This document shows, piece after piece, positions 36,060 through 49,438 of a stretch of DNA of 64,000 bases. The position numbers were made by a program, and so were the translations under genes. A model generated the notes under the pieces. It had not been told where the DNA came from and did no database searches. It was given only the letters and a program-made list of their open reading frames with translations. The DNA comes from Pestalotiopsis fici W106-1 (lineage: Eukaryota; Ascomycota; Sordariomycetes; Amphisphaeriales; Sporocadaceae): contig NW_006917092.1 of the NCBI RefSeq assembly GCF_000516985.1, positions 4,965,924 through 5,029,923 of the forward strand. Direction: 5' to 3'. Position 1 is the first letter of the stretch. Each line of letters begins with the position of its first letter.

Positions 36060-36399
36060 GGTTGAGATCGTGTTTTGAGGTGGCCGTTATAATGTCAAGG
36101 TTCGAGGTCGGACCGAAGCACAGCTGCTAGTACTGCTAGCGAGCTGCAAACCTCAATCCGTTTTGACCCTTCTAAAGAAAAAGCGACTGCCAAGTGATCT
36201 GCCTGGCGATTTTCAATACCCAGATGGGCAAACAGTAACTGATATGTTCACGTTGGCACTGCGCAGGACGACCGTTTGGGCTGCGCAGACTCGAGAGCAC
36301 TGACGAGAGACGTGACCCTCTGCAAAGACGGCGTTCGAGCCCCTGATCAGATGTGACGGAGCCGCTTGTGAAAGGGCCCGACTCTTCTGCAGATGACAG

Positions 36400-37000
36400 A
36401 AGACAAGATCAAAGAAAAAAAAAAGTAAAAGGAAAGATCGTCGGGGGGGTTTGATCGTGCGGACGTCGGCAAAGTCGTGGAAGGCTGGAACTGCAAGCAA
36501 TGCAGCTGGATTGGCAAGTGGGTTGGGGAGACGCAGGGAGCCGAAAACCACGTCGTACTTCGTCACGGAGGGCCCAAGCCGGATAGGTTAGGACTCCGTA
36601 TGGTAGGAATGAGGCGAGACCGCCAGGGGGGGTGGAGGGACGGATTTGGAGGAGGAGGGGAAGTAAGAGCAAAGAAAGTTTTGGCGGAGGAATGCAACAA
36701 CGACTACAATCTAAGCAGGCTGAAGGTGAGAAGGAAGAAATGGCCCTTCGTCGACGACGAGATTTCGATCTCTCTCCAGTCGAGGTCAAGAGGAGGGATC
36801 TGGAGGGTAGAAAGGGTTCGAAAATCAACAAGGAGAAAATTTGGTCTGGCGACAAAAGAGGTTTGGGCGGAGAAGGAAAGATTGAACTGAACCCTGTGTG
36901 TACTAGGATTTTGGGGGGCGGCCGGTCAACTAGAAGAAGTGGATTCTCTTCTCTCTGGGCTCGCTCGTGGAGACGAGACAAAAAGACTTGAGAGAACCGG
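36400..37000 (-). other. Purine/pyrimidine-asymmetric leader region upstream of RRM/R3H gene
   Basis: The plus strand is strongly purine-rich (GGAGG, GAAGAAGG runs), so the strand sense to the RRM/R3H gene is CT-rich. A 190-codon minus-strand ORF here (36981-36409) is Pro/Leu/Ser-rich, as expected of translated CT-rich sequence, and is not called as a gene. Best read as a long pyrimidine-rich promoter or 5' leader. Confidence 0.5.
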
Positions 37001-37346
37001 GAACTTGGGGCACCAATAATTTTTTATTTTTATTTTTCCTGCTTCATTTCTTTTAATTTCATTTATTTATATTTTGATTTGTTTTCCCAAGGCGGAACTG
37101 GTGATTATTTTGTCTGGTATGTAACCGATAGATGGATGCTAATGGACCAATACTATGTAGAGATTGAGTGAGGTACTGAAGAGACCTCTCTTAGCTATGT
37201 GCGCGCACGCAACTGTTTATGTTGCTTTCCTATTTTTTTTTTCCCTCTGCCTTCCCTCGCCTCACCCTACCTGCCAGTCAATTTGTCTAGTCGTTGACCG
37301 ACAGCGATCCCCATGCAAGAGCGAGTAGGAACCGCAGCCGCGTCTA

Positions 37347-37370
37347 TTTTTTTTTTTTTTTTTTTTTTTT
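37347..37370. repeat. Poly-T run (24 nt)
   Basis: Longest homopolymer in the window. Its true length may be uncertain because of sequencing. Confidence 0.85.
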
Positions 37371-39746
37371 AAACCGTCCATAAGGAGCTACAATTATTAG
37401 CCCAAGAAGCTGCTCGCTCTCTCTCATGCCTGACTGTGTAGCGTCGGTTGGACAATCAATTATGAATGGTGTTCACAACCGCATCTTGGTTTCAGCCATG
37501 CCTCGTCTTCCTTCCCTTCGTTTGGACTTTTATTTTTTTAATCCTCTCGGTGTCTTTCTTGCTTTCTTACCTGCTCGGCCGGCTGTGTGTCATGGGGCGA
37601 GGGTTTGGAATGGTATTGGTTGTGGAGATCTGCCTTTTTTCAACACTATGCGACGCACTGGGATCCAATAAAATGACGGGCTCTGATCTGGGTCCTCTGC
37701 CAGATCTGCCGGGTTCCCATCCAAGGGGGTGTGGCCACGGCGGGAGGGTCAGCAGGAAAGAGGCTACAATGCACGTCGATTGGAAATGGTTGGTCGGCTG
37801 CCCGTGTGGCAGCAGGGACAGATAGTAATATAGGGTAGGCAGACAAAGCCAGGTGAGCGCAATGAATGGATGGATGGCCATGGTCACCGACTGGCAGGTA
37901 GTAATAAGTCAATTCTGCGTGAATTTGGTGTCGCCGGTTTGCACATAAGCTGCATCATCTAAACGAATGAGATTGCATATCAGTATGCGCAGCTCCAACT
38001 AGGTCGTTGCTTGGCGCGTTGATTTGTTAGATGCTCATATATACAAAGCATGTAAGCTATTGGGCCAGATCCAAAATTCAGTCATGCGAGAATTGAGTCC
38101 GGCCGCACGAAAACAATGAGTAAGGAAAGCAAGGCCCTACCTACCGAGTGCCATGGTTATGGGCTCGGTAACACAATCTCAGTATCTCATAGGTGACTAT
38201 CCGCTCAGACAAACGCCGTAGCTTGCAGCATCTCTGCATGTCATCCAGAGTCAAAATAGTCGGTTTCTTTAGATAGACTGTCCATGTGCCATCATTGGAC
38301 GAGGACGAGCGGCAGTACTAGGCAGGTAATGGAACTTATTCAGTACTTTTAGTACGGCTCGAAGCTTGAGCCCTTTGCCAATAGTCGACCCAGACCCGTG
38401 GGTGAGTGTCAGTGAGCCATCAACGACATCACCTTGACCTAGGCTGCCTGTGCTTGATGAGCCTACCCGCTATTGGTGAAAAGGAAAGGGTAGAGCAGGG
38501 AAAAGAGAAGGAGAAGAAGAAGAAACACACGCTCGCGGGTTGGGTCGTACGTAGAAAATACCGACCATTGAACTCGGTTGGTTGGTTCAGTGGATGGATT
38601 CCCAGTCGAGTCGGTTTTTGACAGGGTTGGAGCCGATATTCCAGAAAGCCGCTGTCAATCCGTCAATCCGTCAAAATCAAGCCGGGTGGGTGGTCCCAGC
38701 AGACCGTTTCCCCTCGAGCTGTACGTATTCAGTACAAGGGGTGCACGATTCCAGTGCACTGGGTGCTTGCTTTTTCCGTCACCATGAGATCAAGGTAGAT
38801 CTGTACATGGCTGCATCGTGATTAGCAGCAGATTTGTGCCGACAGGACACATGTCGAATGCATCCATCCACAACGTCTGATGATCCATCAGATATGCATA
38901 ACAAAGAGTAGTAGTTGGTACTTTAGAAAGTCGGGCAGCGGCAATGCATATCACCACCACTCTGGTCCATTCTATAGGCAACTCCCTACCTAAACTTTGA
39001 GATCAAATGCACGTGTCCCAAGCACGCTGCGTCCAGGTATTCCGTACAAGTACCCAGGGAGGATAACCAGGATTTCGACCACTCAAAAATGCTTGTTGGA
39101 ACAACACTAAGAGGATACCTAGTAGTAAAGAGGGGCGCTAGGGTGGCTCGCGGGACGGGCCCGTGGGCTTGTGCTTCCTCTTTTTTAGGGGTCACATATT
39201 GGTTGTATGGTTACAACTTATTGAGACTTGCATCAATCACATTGAAACCACCATGGAATTTTCCAAGTGGACACGACTGAGTATGCATGTTTCTCCAAGC
39301 AATGCGACATCACGGGCAGAGAGATGCCTACATAGACAGAACATGATGTCAAGTGATGGGAGAGAAGGACGCACTTTGAGAGGTCTTTGCCTCGTGAGCA
39401 CATACATGAGATGCGACTACCAGCAGAAGGTTTTTCCTTTCTTTTCTTGCCACAGGTTCTACAGGTAGCAGCTCGAGGTGCTTTGTGGCGCTGTAGGTAC
39501 GGTGGACAGGGCGGTTCAGCTACCTTTTAGCATTGCAGTAGTAGGAGATTCAAGCTGGCCGTGTTTAGTTAGCTAAGACACCTCCCACCACATCCTGCGC
39601 CACGCGATTGGTCCGAACTCAAAAGTGCACAAGATACCGTAGCAGGGTCCGAGAAAAAGCAGATGAAGATGAAGGGGGGAAAAATGTGCTCTGGTGCACA
39701 GGGCAACCGCGGAAGTCGGAGCTACTATGGAGATCCTATATGCACG

Positions 39747-39765
39747 TTTTTTTTTTTTTTTTTTT
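39747..39765. repeat. Poly-T run (19 nt)
   Basis: Uninterrupted T run in the gene-poor region. Confidence 0.8.
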
Positions 39766-40381
39766 CAGCTGGCCGCTAGTTAGTCTCAGTGCCTAGTGCT
39801 CCGCTAGAATGGCTGTTTTTTTTTCCCCTTGTCATCTATACACACGTACCGCCTCCAGGCGTTGCCATATTTTCCGGCTTGGTTTGGTACAGAGGATGCA
39901 ACAGGCCTCTTTTTTGTGTTCCATTGTCGAAATAGGAGCGTAATCAAAAGACCCCCAAGCTCTTGTGTACACTACAAAGCAAAGTACCGCAGGAACTCAT
40001 CCCATTGGAACGTGATCTACAACTCAATCAGAGACTCCCAAGGCAGTAAGTAATGAGTAATAATATAACCAGTAACGGCATCTTTCATTGCCATGCCGCA
40101 AGGACACCCCAACCCGACCACACCCATTTATGACCAGCCTTGCCGCCAGTGTGCGGTCCAAGTCAAAGAGTTGGAGTCTGCCAGCCTTGCAACATCTGGA
40201 TTTTGTTTAATATATGATGATCTAACCGCACGTATCCACCAAGAAGAATATACCGCTATCTACATACCTGGTGGGATTACCGTTTCGCTTCGAAGAATCA
40301 CGAGACCCGACATCCGAAGATACCGTGGACTCTGCAAGGACAATCACCGCTGAAGGTGATTGTGATGCACTTATTCATCCC

Positions 40382-40402
40382 TTTTTTTTTTTTTTTTTTT
40401 TT
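40382..40402. repeat. Poly-T run (21 nt)
   Basis: Uninterrupted T run in the gene-poor region. Confidence 0.8.
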
Positions 40403-43235
40403 CAAGAAATAACCAACATCGAATGCTACAAAAACGACTCTTGCCACGCTGCCGAGGGAATTTGTGGCACCTTTTACCAGCGACTTTACCTAACAATCAT
40501 GACGGCGAAATGATTTCATTGGCATCCACACCACAAAACATGGGCACAGCCATGCAATATTGTCGAGGCCATGTAATAACTATCGCAGCGGCTCGGCACA
40601 CCGATCCTTCCTTGAGCCTAGGCATGAAACGGTTCACGGTATGGTCTTTCTGGGCCAGATTGATTGTATTTCTCAAATAGTTTGCGGCTCGCGACCCGGT
40701 CACAACCCGATTGCACCAGGCATTTCCCGGTGGTGCTTTTGACAAACGTCTCAAGATGGCGGAAAACGAAGGTAATTACCCAGGTGCAATTCCTTTTTTA
40801 TTAGTGCTTTCTCTACCTAACTCGCCTACTACATAGTACTACTTTGGCCACCCCTTGCGGCCTGGTGAGCTGTGCGCACCATGAAAAGTCAATGTATCGT
40901 CTTTTCAGACCAAATTTCTTTTCTCCGCCATCACTGGTGCTCGTAAGCATATTATTAGTCCATTCATTCACACACAAGCTGGTCGCTGATCGAGGTAAAC
41001 ATAATGGGTCAATCTCTCTTGACGGCAAAGAACTCCCCACAATCTGGTGGCAGGGAGTTGCACAGCGCACCCTGGCGATTCTAATCAAATTCTTTATTTA
41101 CACGCATCGGATAATTGTCCCGTCGTTACATCATTCGCACCCAAGCAATATTTACTAACTATCCTAGATCATTCATTACTGTGTATATGTTGGCAATAGC
41201 CTCAATTAACCCGCTACAGAAGTTGGTCGTCATAAGTGGACCGGCAGCAAGAGCTTCTACTCGATACAAACACCCTGAAGTGCTCTGCTAGCTCGAGAAC
41301 TTACCACTACTAGTATTCAGCCTCCCTGGCTAGTCCCCAATACCCCTATTTCATCACGTCGTCATCGACGGCGTCGAACCCATTCCACTGGGACAAATTT
41401 GTGAAGTCGGTCTTTGCCTCAATAGTTCAGACGTGGACTATGGCCAAAGGTAATCATGACTGCCGCTCACCATCTCGGCGCATCCTCACCTGAAATAGAG
41501 TCCTCTTGTTGGCCACCATAGCCTCTCCGTCAAAACTCACCTCCATTATCCCATTTCGCGACCCGACGCGTCGATCCACGTCGTCCAAGACCCTCGCCTG
41601 TCACTAAACCTGATTCCAATCGGAATGTCACCGTGTCCTGGAGTGGGCTCTTTTTGCCTCTCGCTGCGCCCCTCGTTGCTCCGCTTCTAGTCATCTTCTA
41701 GAACTCTTGGGCAATATGGGCACACTGGCAGTCTAGCCTAGTCGCCTCTCCTCCCTCTCCGAGGGCCCTGTGCGGTTACATTTGTCCCACGATCAAGCCC
41801 TGGAGATTTGGTGGCCAGGCGGCTGGGTCCAAGCTTGGCCAAGGAGAGTGAACTCCTGAGCTACACCGCCAAATTGGGCCCCTACTCATAATAAAAAGGG
41901 ACGAGATGAGATTGGCCCCCCATGGTCCTCATCTAGGTACGAGATTCAAATGTCCCGCTTACATACTTTCTGCCACTGTTTTTGACTCTTTTAAGCCATA
42001 TGGCTACCTTGCTGCCAAAGAAGAGGGAAAGTCTATTGGGCTTATTAGATGTGCCTCGACAGTGAGCTGGCAAAAATATGCATGACTCGAGAGCGGGCCA
42101 ATCATGATGTTTGGCAAATATGCAGAGTATGCATGAGTCAGTCACCTTGGACTTGGCTCGTATGCATGGCATGCTATATTTGTGTTTGTAGAGGCGCTCA
42201 CGGCGAAGACGCTGAAACATTGGATCCTCTTCTGCACGGGATCATGCACGGAAATGGGTATAGACCATGTTATCGCGGTGGCCTTTTGGAAGACTGAAAC
42301 TCACAAGAGGGGCTTCATACCCTCAAGGTATTGCCCATCTAGCTGCTACCATTTTGATAAAAACACCCATCAATGTCCGAGGTATCGCTGTAGTTGCAAT
42401 TGCAACAATCTCGAACCATATCCACTCATTGGATGCTCCAGTGAGCTGTTACGGACGGGAGCCGCAAAGTCTCAAAAACCATGACGTTTGTTGGCTGCAA
42501 TTGAGTTGTTGTAAACTCAAGTGATGCGAGATATTTGCCTTATTATGATCTGTCTTAACACGTGGAATAATACATAAAAGACACGAGTTCAGGAAAAAAG
42601 TAGGCAGTGCACTCATACAGAGTACTTCTCCTCCTAATGGTGAACTCCACAGCTGAAGAAGAACGTCCAGATGAGGCTCAATATTACACGTGATATAGTT
42701 AGGACTTCATCCAGTCAAGTGGCACACGACATGGATCTATCTGAAATAAACAAACTAGACGGAACATCAAAGGGAGCAAAACGTCTGCGACTTCTCTCTT
42801 ACATTGCAGGTTCAATTCACATTCCCACACAGCGAGAAGCTTCTGAAATATCCAAACCACATTTCGTGATCTACACATGGACACTGTCAAGTCAGGAGCT
42901 TTGGTTATAACAAGCCACGATCGAACGGATCGAGAAAGGACTTGTCATCACCTAGCCAAAGCCCAGGCTATCATAGATAAACAAATCGATCTCGAACACA
43001 TCAGTCATGTTCCAGCGTCAGACTGACTGATCGTGGCGGATCTATCTTGAATACATACTGTATAAGTCATATACTTATAGGTCCTCTGTAAATCTTGCCT
43101 CTAGACTTCATGCATCTAAGATGAATCGCTTTCAGAAGAGTTTGACCATGTACCAACCTTAGCACAAATTGCCGGCTTATTGCGAAGAACTGTTCTGTAT
43201 ATCATGCATAGGTTTATGCCAAAGAATCTCGGAAA

Positions 43236-45135
43236 TCAATGCGGCTTTGCCTTTTCCTCTTGCCTCCACTTATCCCCCATCTCCTTGACCTCTGCATTCA
43301 CCTTTTCGATATGCGCCCGCGCCCCCGGCCACGGGGCCCGGCCTCCTCCTCCGTTATCGAATAGGCGATAGACGGCAGGGGCATTCAGCCCGTCCATGAG
43401 CAGGTTATAGAAGCGACGATCCCGCCACCAGAGCTTGCACGCGGCGAGGCTAAAGCTGCCCAAGAGCAGAGGCAGTCCGGTTCCCGCCGTGTTGTTGAGC
43501 CAGTCAAAGGTCTCGCCCCCGCGCATGCGGATGCCCAGGTGCGTGACCTTGTCGACGTGGAGGGCGTCAATCATGGCCTGATAGTGCGCCTCAATGTCGG
43601 CTTCAATCTGCGCGGCCGTCGGCAGTGCTGCCGGGGCGGCGCCGCCGCCGCCGCTCCAGAGGCTCGCCAGCGCCATGGTGGCCAGATCGTACGTCACCCA
43701 CGCCGGGCCCATGATGACGAGGTGGCCTAGGAACGCCAGCGAGTCTGGGAACTGCTCCGAGATGAAGCCCCGGTACAGGCGGGGGAAGGGGTTGTCGTCC
43801 TCGTAGTGCGGCGCCGCCCGGATGCGGCGGTACCCGTCGGTCGCCTTGGCGGGGTCGACCGGGTTGCCGGCCCCCGGGACCACGGAGAAGTCGTAGCGGT
43901 AGCCCGAGCACACGACAATGGCGTCGAGGTTGTCGACAGTGGAGCCGTCGGTCAGCATCACGGTATGCGGGCCCGTTACCTCGCGGACCCCCACGACGGA
44001 CTGGACGATGCCGTCTCGCAGGTTATGTGCCAGGTCGTCGGAGAAGATGGGGATTCGATAGAGCATGGGAGCACCGGGGAGTGGGCGTGGTGCCGAAAAG
44101 GAAGTGTGGCTCTTTAACCATGGAAAGGCCTTTTGTTGCGCGGCTTGCATCCCCTTGGTCATCAAGGTCAGAAAGGCCTTGGGCGTCCAGCCGCTGATGA
44201 ATCGCATGATACATCCCATGCGGTACGACATGGAATGATCAAAGGCTTTACCTTGGACGACGCGCGGGAGCTATTCAAGAATCAGTGTCGATTCAAACAT
44301 CAGACTGATACGATAAGAAATGTTATCATGCGTACCAAGTACGTCTGGCTTCGATGACTCAAGTAAATCTTGGCTGCTCCGACCCTCTTCAGAAATGAAG
44401 TTGTGTCGGCTCCCGTTGCACCTATCCCAATGACCATAACGTTCTTACCAGCGTACCGATGAGGATCTTTGAATTCGCGAGAATGCACAAAATCGCCTTG
44501 AAACTTTTCAATCCCGGGGATATCGACCATTTTTCTAGTCTGGAAGATACCAGTTGCTACCACTACCCGATCAAAGGTGTGCTTTTGTGTCCCGGGAGCT
44601 CCTTGAGTTGAGAAAGACTCTGTGTCAATAATCCATTGGCCCGTTGCATTATCGCGTTCTGCCTTTGCGACCTTTGTTGAAAACTGGATATGTCGCAACA
44701 GGTCAAAGTGGTTTGCATAGGCGACCAGATAGTCACCAATGTCTTTTGACGATGGATGCGTTGCCGCCGCTATGGTAAAGTATTAGTCCAGGTTTCACAG
44801 TAATTTTCTTGGTTAATATTACCATCAGGAAATGGGAAATCTGTAAAGCAGTTCTGTCTGGGTTGTAAGTCGAGGTATTCGTATTTTGGCTGGAATGCTT
44901 GCATTTGGAGATTACGAACCACTTGTTTGGAAGTATTGGATGTCGTCAATTCGGTAGCCGTGACTTGACCTGGCTTGCCCGACGCCGTGTTCCACGTGCC
45001 TCCAATTTCATCATTGCGCTCAAAAGCCGTCACGTCAAGACCCTGCTCCTTGAGGTTCTTGATAGCGACCAAGCCTAGCACACCAGTGCCAATGACACAG
45101 ACACGCTTGCCTGGGTTCTTCAAGGGAGAAGTCAT
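43236..45135 (-). CDS. Flavin-containing monooxygenase-like (FMO/Baeyer-Villiger type)
   Basis: Three exons (45135-44823, 44769-44336, 44270-43236; introns 53 and 65 nt) give 593 aa. The FAD Rossmann motif is GTGVLG (16-21), with the acidic strand end and GGTWN following. The FMO fingerprint FxGxxxHS is FQGDFVHS (194-201), and the NADPH motif is GIGATG (219-224). It therefore has the parts to insert one oxygen atom into a soft nucleophile or ketone using NADPH and O2. There is no signal peptide. It is flanked by gene-poor DNA on both sides, with no visible biosynthetic partner, so a detoxification or secondary-metabolism role is only a guess. The last exon is much more GC-rich than the first two. 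Confidence 0.88.
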
Positions 45136-45232
45136 TATGAAAGGATATACTCGTAAGATTCAAGTCATGCAGTGAAATCCAAACGATACGAAATTTTCTG
45201 ACGATGGCATGTTTACTATGCCAAGACGCCGA

Positions 45233-45240
45233 CTATATAG
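45233..45240 (-). promoter_or_regulatory. Possible TATA box of the FMO-like gene
   Basis: CTATATAG about 100 bp upstream of the FMO start codon on the minus strand. Confidence 0.4.
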
Positions 45241-48200
45241 CACTTTCTATCATCCCTCGTCTGGCATCAAAACCGCACGCATCAAAGACCATCACGTATT
45301 AGCACCGGAGACTTTGTTCGGACACTTTTCTGAGCATCAGCAGGATCCAGTCCCATACAAGTCAGTGCTGAGAATAGAACGGTTGCTCTAGCATGGATCG
45401 TATAGGCATAGTGAATAAGAGTAAAACACATTAGGTCTTACAAGTGGTTTGCTAGCGCACTTGTCGACTGAGGATACCCGAACATCTGGGTCAAAGGTCA
45501 CCAACAATGCTTGCCCTCATGTGAGTGACCTAGGGTTGATGATGGATCAATATCATGGTAGAGTCCTCTCAGATTCTGAAATGCTTGCGGTGAATTCGTC
45601 GAAAGGGGCATGGGAGTGTCTAGCATGGGCTTGATGGAATACCATGTACAGTTCCAAGAATTTCTTATTGCTTGGAAGTGATTCATCCTTCGATACAAGT
45701 GAACATGACTCTTTTAATGACCTAGATGACAGAATCATGTCAGATCGGAACCGTACTATTGTTGAGCTCGAATCTCAATGAGATGCCCGAGAGCTCTTAG
45801 TAATAGTAGCTGGCATTGCTTGAGACGAAAAGAGTGTGTACCTGCACTAGCAGCCATGATTCAGACCCACAATGATGCAGGTTTACTTTGTTGGTAAGCC
45901 GTAGCAAGACCGGAAGCACCATTACCAATTGGCTGACGGTGCAGAAAAAATCTATGCTTATATTTTGGTCTGAAGCCAACCTCTGTTCTGCAGGCGCGCG
46001 GACAGTGGCTTGCAAAAAAAAGCTTAATAACCACTAGGTATACATTTTCGCAAAGGTGAATGTTCCTATAAAGCCCAGTCTTGCCAACGTCGCAGTCGCT
46101 ACGGAGTAGTATTAAAAAGGCTGTGCACAGCGGATCTGTTGTTGCGAGGTAGTACGAAACATTCTAAGAATAGGAGGAGATTGTCGCAGATTGACAGAAA
46201 CTACGCCTCAAGATTCGTTGACATTGGGTAAAAAAGTACTGAGAAATGTGAATGATATAAACTTTTCTGGCGGAATTGAGGATAGATACGTGCAAAGAGT
46301 TGTTTTGCCCTTGCAAGGGTCTTATCGCCCGCTATAGTGGGTCGCTATAGTTGATAAGATAGAGACATATCCAGCCTGGAACGGGATTGCGACGACTTGG
46401 AAGATCGTGATCATGAAGCAGGGATACACTCACATATGCGCGTAAGTCAACACCCACAAACGAAAGCAAGCCACGAGTATTGAGACGCAGAATGCTACTT
46501 GAGGCATCAGGGGGCCATACTAGCTAGCATCTTTGCCATGCAAAAATGTATGTAAAAATGCTTTTTCCTTCTTATTCGCCCACCCGGTTATTCGCCCGGG
46601 AAAGACATGGTTCAAGTGAACCCCCTAACCACCACGCCAATACCGAAATGAGCATTACGAAAGCCACCAAGTGGCTGTGTTGGCCAAGGTGATCTACCAC
46701 TTAAGCAATCTCTCTTGTTGCACGCTCCTAGGAAGAGGAGCATGTTGATATTTGAACGCCATAAGCAATCTTTTACTACGGTCCAGCAAGAAGGACAAAG
46801 ATGGCACAGAGTTGGCTTGGGCAAAGGGCCAGAGGGGACGTCAACAACCTGCACCAAACCAATGGAAGACTCCATTTGAAAGAGAAGGAAAAAAAAAAAA
46901 CACAAAAAGTTCTAAGCCATTCTCGTAGTAAAGTTCTGCATGATGTTTCTTGGCTTGCATGATGGTGATGGATCGAGTATTCGTTGTTATTGCGGCTTCT
47001 TTATTTTTTTGAGGCTGTTTACTGGCTTGTCGATGAGGGGTCCACACCTAACACGCATCGTGGGGAAGACAAAAGCACCAGCCCCTTGACCAATGTAACG
47101 CAATGGTTTTGTCAAACAAGGGGGGGGAGAAACAGATGCGGCTGCCCACAATCCGGGTTATGCTATACTCTTGGAAAAGTATTCGTACACGCGTCCGTTC
47201 AGGGCGAGCCGCAACTATCCCACTATTTTTAACTTGTTAAGGTATTACTGGGTGTCGATCGAGCCGCATGGACTCGAGTAGTATCGCTTCTTTGCTACAT
47301 CATGGCCTGGCCTGAATGAACACCCGTGTTGCCGTGCTAGGTTCTACTATCACTCTAGTCCCAATTTAAATACTGGCTTGGATGCTTTAGGTAAGCGTGC
47401 CCAGCCTGTCAGTCAGCAAAGCCAAGGAAAACGCCAAGGTAGGTTCAGGTTGGGATGAACCATGGCAATGTAGACCAATGTAGACTATTGCAGAGAGACG
47501 CGTCATTGGACGGGCAAACTGGCCAATACCGTCCACACTCGACAGGTCTGTATATGGCCGGAATTTTTCTTCCCTCGACAAGGGACATCTGCATCTTGGG
47601 GCGCCTTTGATGCAACTTGCAATGCGGCTCGTAACCGACTTGAGAGCCGCGATAAACGATTTAAACGAGTTAACCGACATTCCTTCACCTGAGGGATCCA
47701 AAGAAGCCCAAGAAAAACAGAATGGACTGGTGGAAAATTGAATTGTGTTGCTGTCGAAACAAAAACGTCGTGGCTCTGACCAAGAGTCAAATTAAGGCAA
47801 TGCACCACCCCCATAGTCTGAGCGGCTCAACTACCGCAAGGCAGGCCCCATCAAAAGGAAGACGTCAAGGCACATATATCGTGGGTCTTTTTGACCCCGG
47901 AGAGTTGCCGGCTTCTAAGAGTCGGGGGTCCGTTTTCCACCGTTTTGCGGAGCCCTCCTAACCAATTGCTGCCGGGATGCTGGAGTATAACCAGCAAACA
48001 GCTTACGAGTCCCCCTGGTGTAACTCCAAGCTTCGAATGCTTGGCGATCTGCATACTCGTGCAGTCGATGCAAACAATCTAGAAGTGCTAAAAGGCGCGG
48101 GAGAAGATCTTGCGAGTATAAGACATGACCACCGTCGATCCCAAACTGTTTTTGAAATCATCAAGAAACTCATCGGCCACTCACTTGCCATTCTCTCATT

Positions 48201-48293
48201 CAACTCAAATCACAAGCAAGTCTTGAATTGGCAACATTCATTTTGAGTTTTCAGAAACACATTCGCTGCTTCCCTTGACACTCGTTTCTCACA
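45241..48293. other. Divergent intergenic region, no supported gene
   Basis: 3.1 kb. Small ORFs are scattered on both strands without domains. The right end is the tyrosinase promoter and leader. Confidence 0.55.
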
Positions 48294-49438
48294 ATGGGTT
48301 TCCAGTCTGCTCGAGCATTGGGTCTGCTTGCCCTTGCGGCCGCAAACATTGTTTCGGGTCAGGACTCGACCAAGCGTGACTCGATCCCAGAGTGCACAAC
48401 GCTGAACCAGAGAAAGGCCTGGTAAGATTACAATCTGGAAACCAAGTAAAAGTTGTCAACACTAACCATGTGCCAAGGTCTGCCCTCACCGACGATGAAA
48501 AGTCGGCATACATTGACGCCGAGCTTTGCCTGATGGCATTGCCACCCACCATTGGCATCGAGGGTGCCCTCAACCGTTGGGATGAGATGATGTACGGCCA
48601 CATTGTGCAGTCCAACATTATCCACGGCGTGGGAGCGTTCCTGCCGTGGCACCGTCTGTACATGCGGGCGCACGAGATCATCCTGCAGACCGAGTGCAAC
48701 TACACGGGCGCGCAGCCGTACTGGGACGAGCTGTCGGACACGCAGACGGGCACGCTCGAGGAGTGCTCCATCCTCGACGCCGACACGGGCTTCGGCACCG
48801 GCGACCTGGACGACGATGGCTGCGTCGCCAATGGCCCCTTTGTCAACCTCACCATGCACATCAACCAGACTAGCAACTATGCAGACTACTGTCTCACGCG
48901 CGACCTTAGCGATAACGCCTTTACCTGGGCCAACAGCACCTATCTCGATGAGTGTATGGCGACAGACAATTACGAGGATGCATGGTATGTTTGACCGCCC
49001 ATCCGAGCTCTCTTCTCGACTACTACATGCTACAGTATATACTAATATCCAACCAGGAACTGCTTCGTCTCCTCTCCCCACACCGCTGGCCACGGCTCCA
49101 TCGGCGGCACCATGCTCGACGTCGTGGCCTCACCGGGAGACCCCCTGTTTTTCCTACACCACACGTACCTGGACCGGGTCTGGTGGCAGTGGCAGTCGAT
49201 GAACCTGTCGTCGCGCCTCACGGACATGTCGGGCCGCAACATTCCCACGCAGACGTACCTGGACCAAAATGACTTTGACTACCCGGGCACCGACGTGACC
49301 GACTACTTTGGCGACGGCGGCGGCAACGTCACGACGCTCAACCACACCCTCTGGATGGTGGGCCTCATTCCCAATGCCACCATTGCCGATGTCATGGATC
49401 TCGGCGGGGACCTCATCTGCGCCGAGTATATTGACTAA
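48294..49438 (+). CDS. Secreted tyrosinase-family type-3 copper protein
   Basis: Three exons (48294-48421, 48478-48984, 49057-49438; introns 56 and 72 nt) give 338 aa. The signal peptide is about 1-22. CuA ligands are H84, H92 and H101 in GH...IIHGVGAFLPWHRLYMRAHE; CuB is seen as HTAGH (220-224) and DPLFFLHHTYLDRVWWQW. The dinuclear copper site is complete, so phenol or catechol oxidation is expected. At 338 aa it belongs to the short secreted fungal group and lacks the C-terminal extension of melanin-type tyrosinases. Several N-glycosylation sequons (NYT, NLT, NQT, NST, NHT, NAT) support secretion. It is convergent with the CoA-transferase gene. Known relatives act on small phenols or peptide tyrosines; the substrate here is unknown. 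Confidence 0.92.

Larger units (their letters stand above)
37001..43235. other. Gene-poor region, 6.2 kb
   Basis: No ORF above about 120 codons, no recognisable domain and no consistent splice structure on either strand. Long T runs occur at 37347-37370, 39747-39765 and 40382-40402. A weak local repeat of CAATCCGT lies at about 38656-38672. No transposase, reverse transcriptase or terminal repeat is seen. Confidence 0.6.

Noticed and set aside
36409..36981. 190-codon minus-strand ORF upstream of the RRM/R3H gene
   Set aside because: Composition is what CT-rich leader sequence gives when translated; no domain.
46600..46660. Stretch resembling half a tRNA (GTGGTTAG- and GGTTCAA-like words)
   Set aside because: The arms do not pair into a cloverleaf and the spacing between the A- and B-box-like words is wrong.
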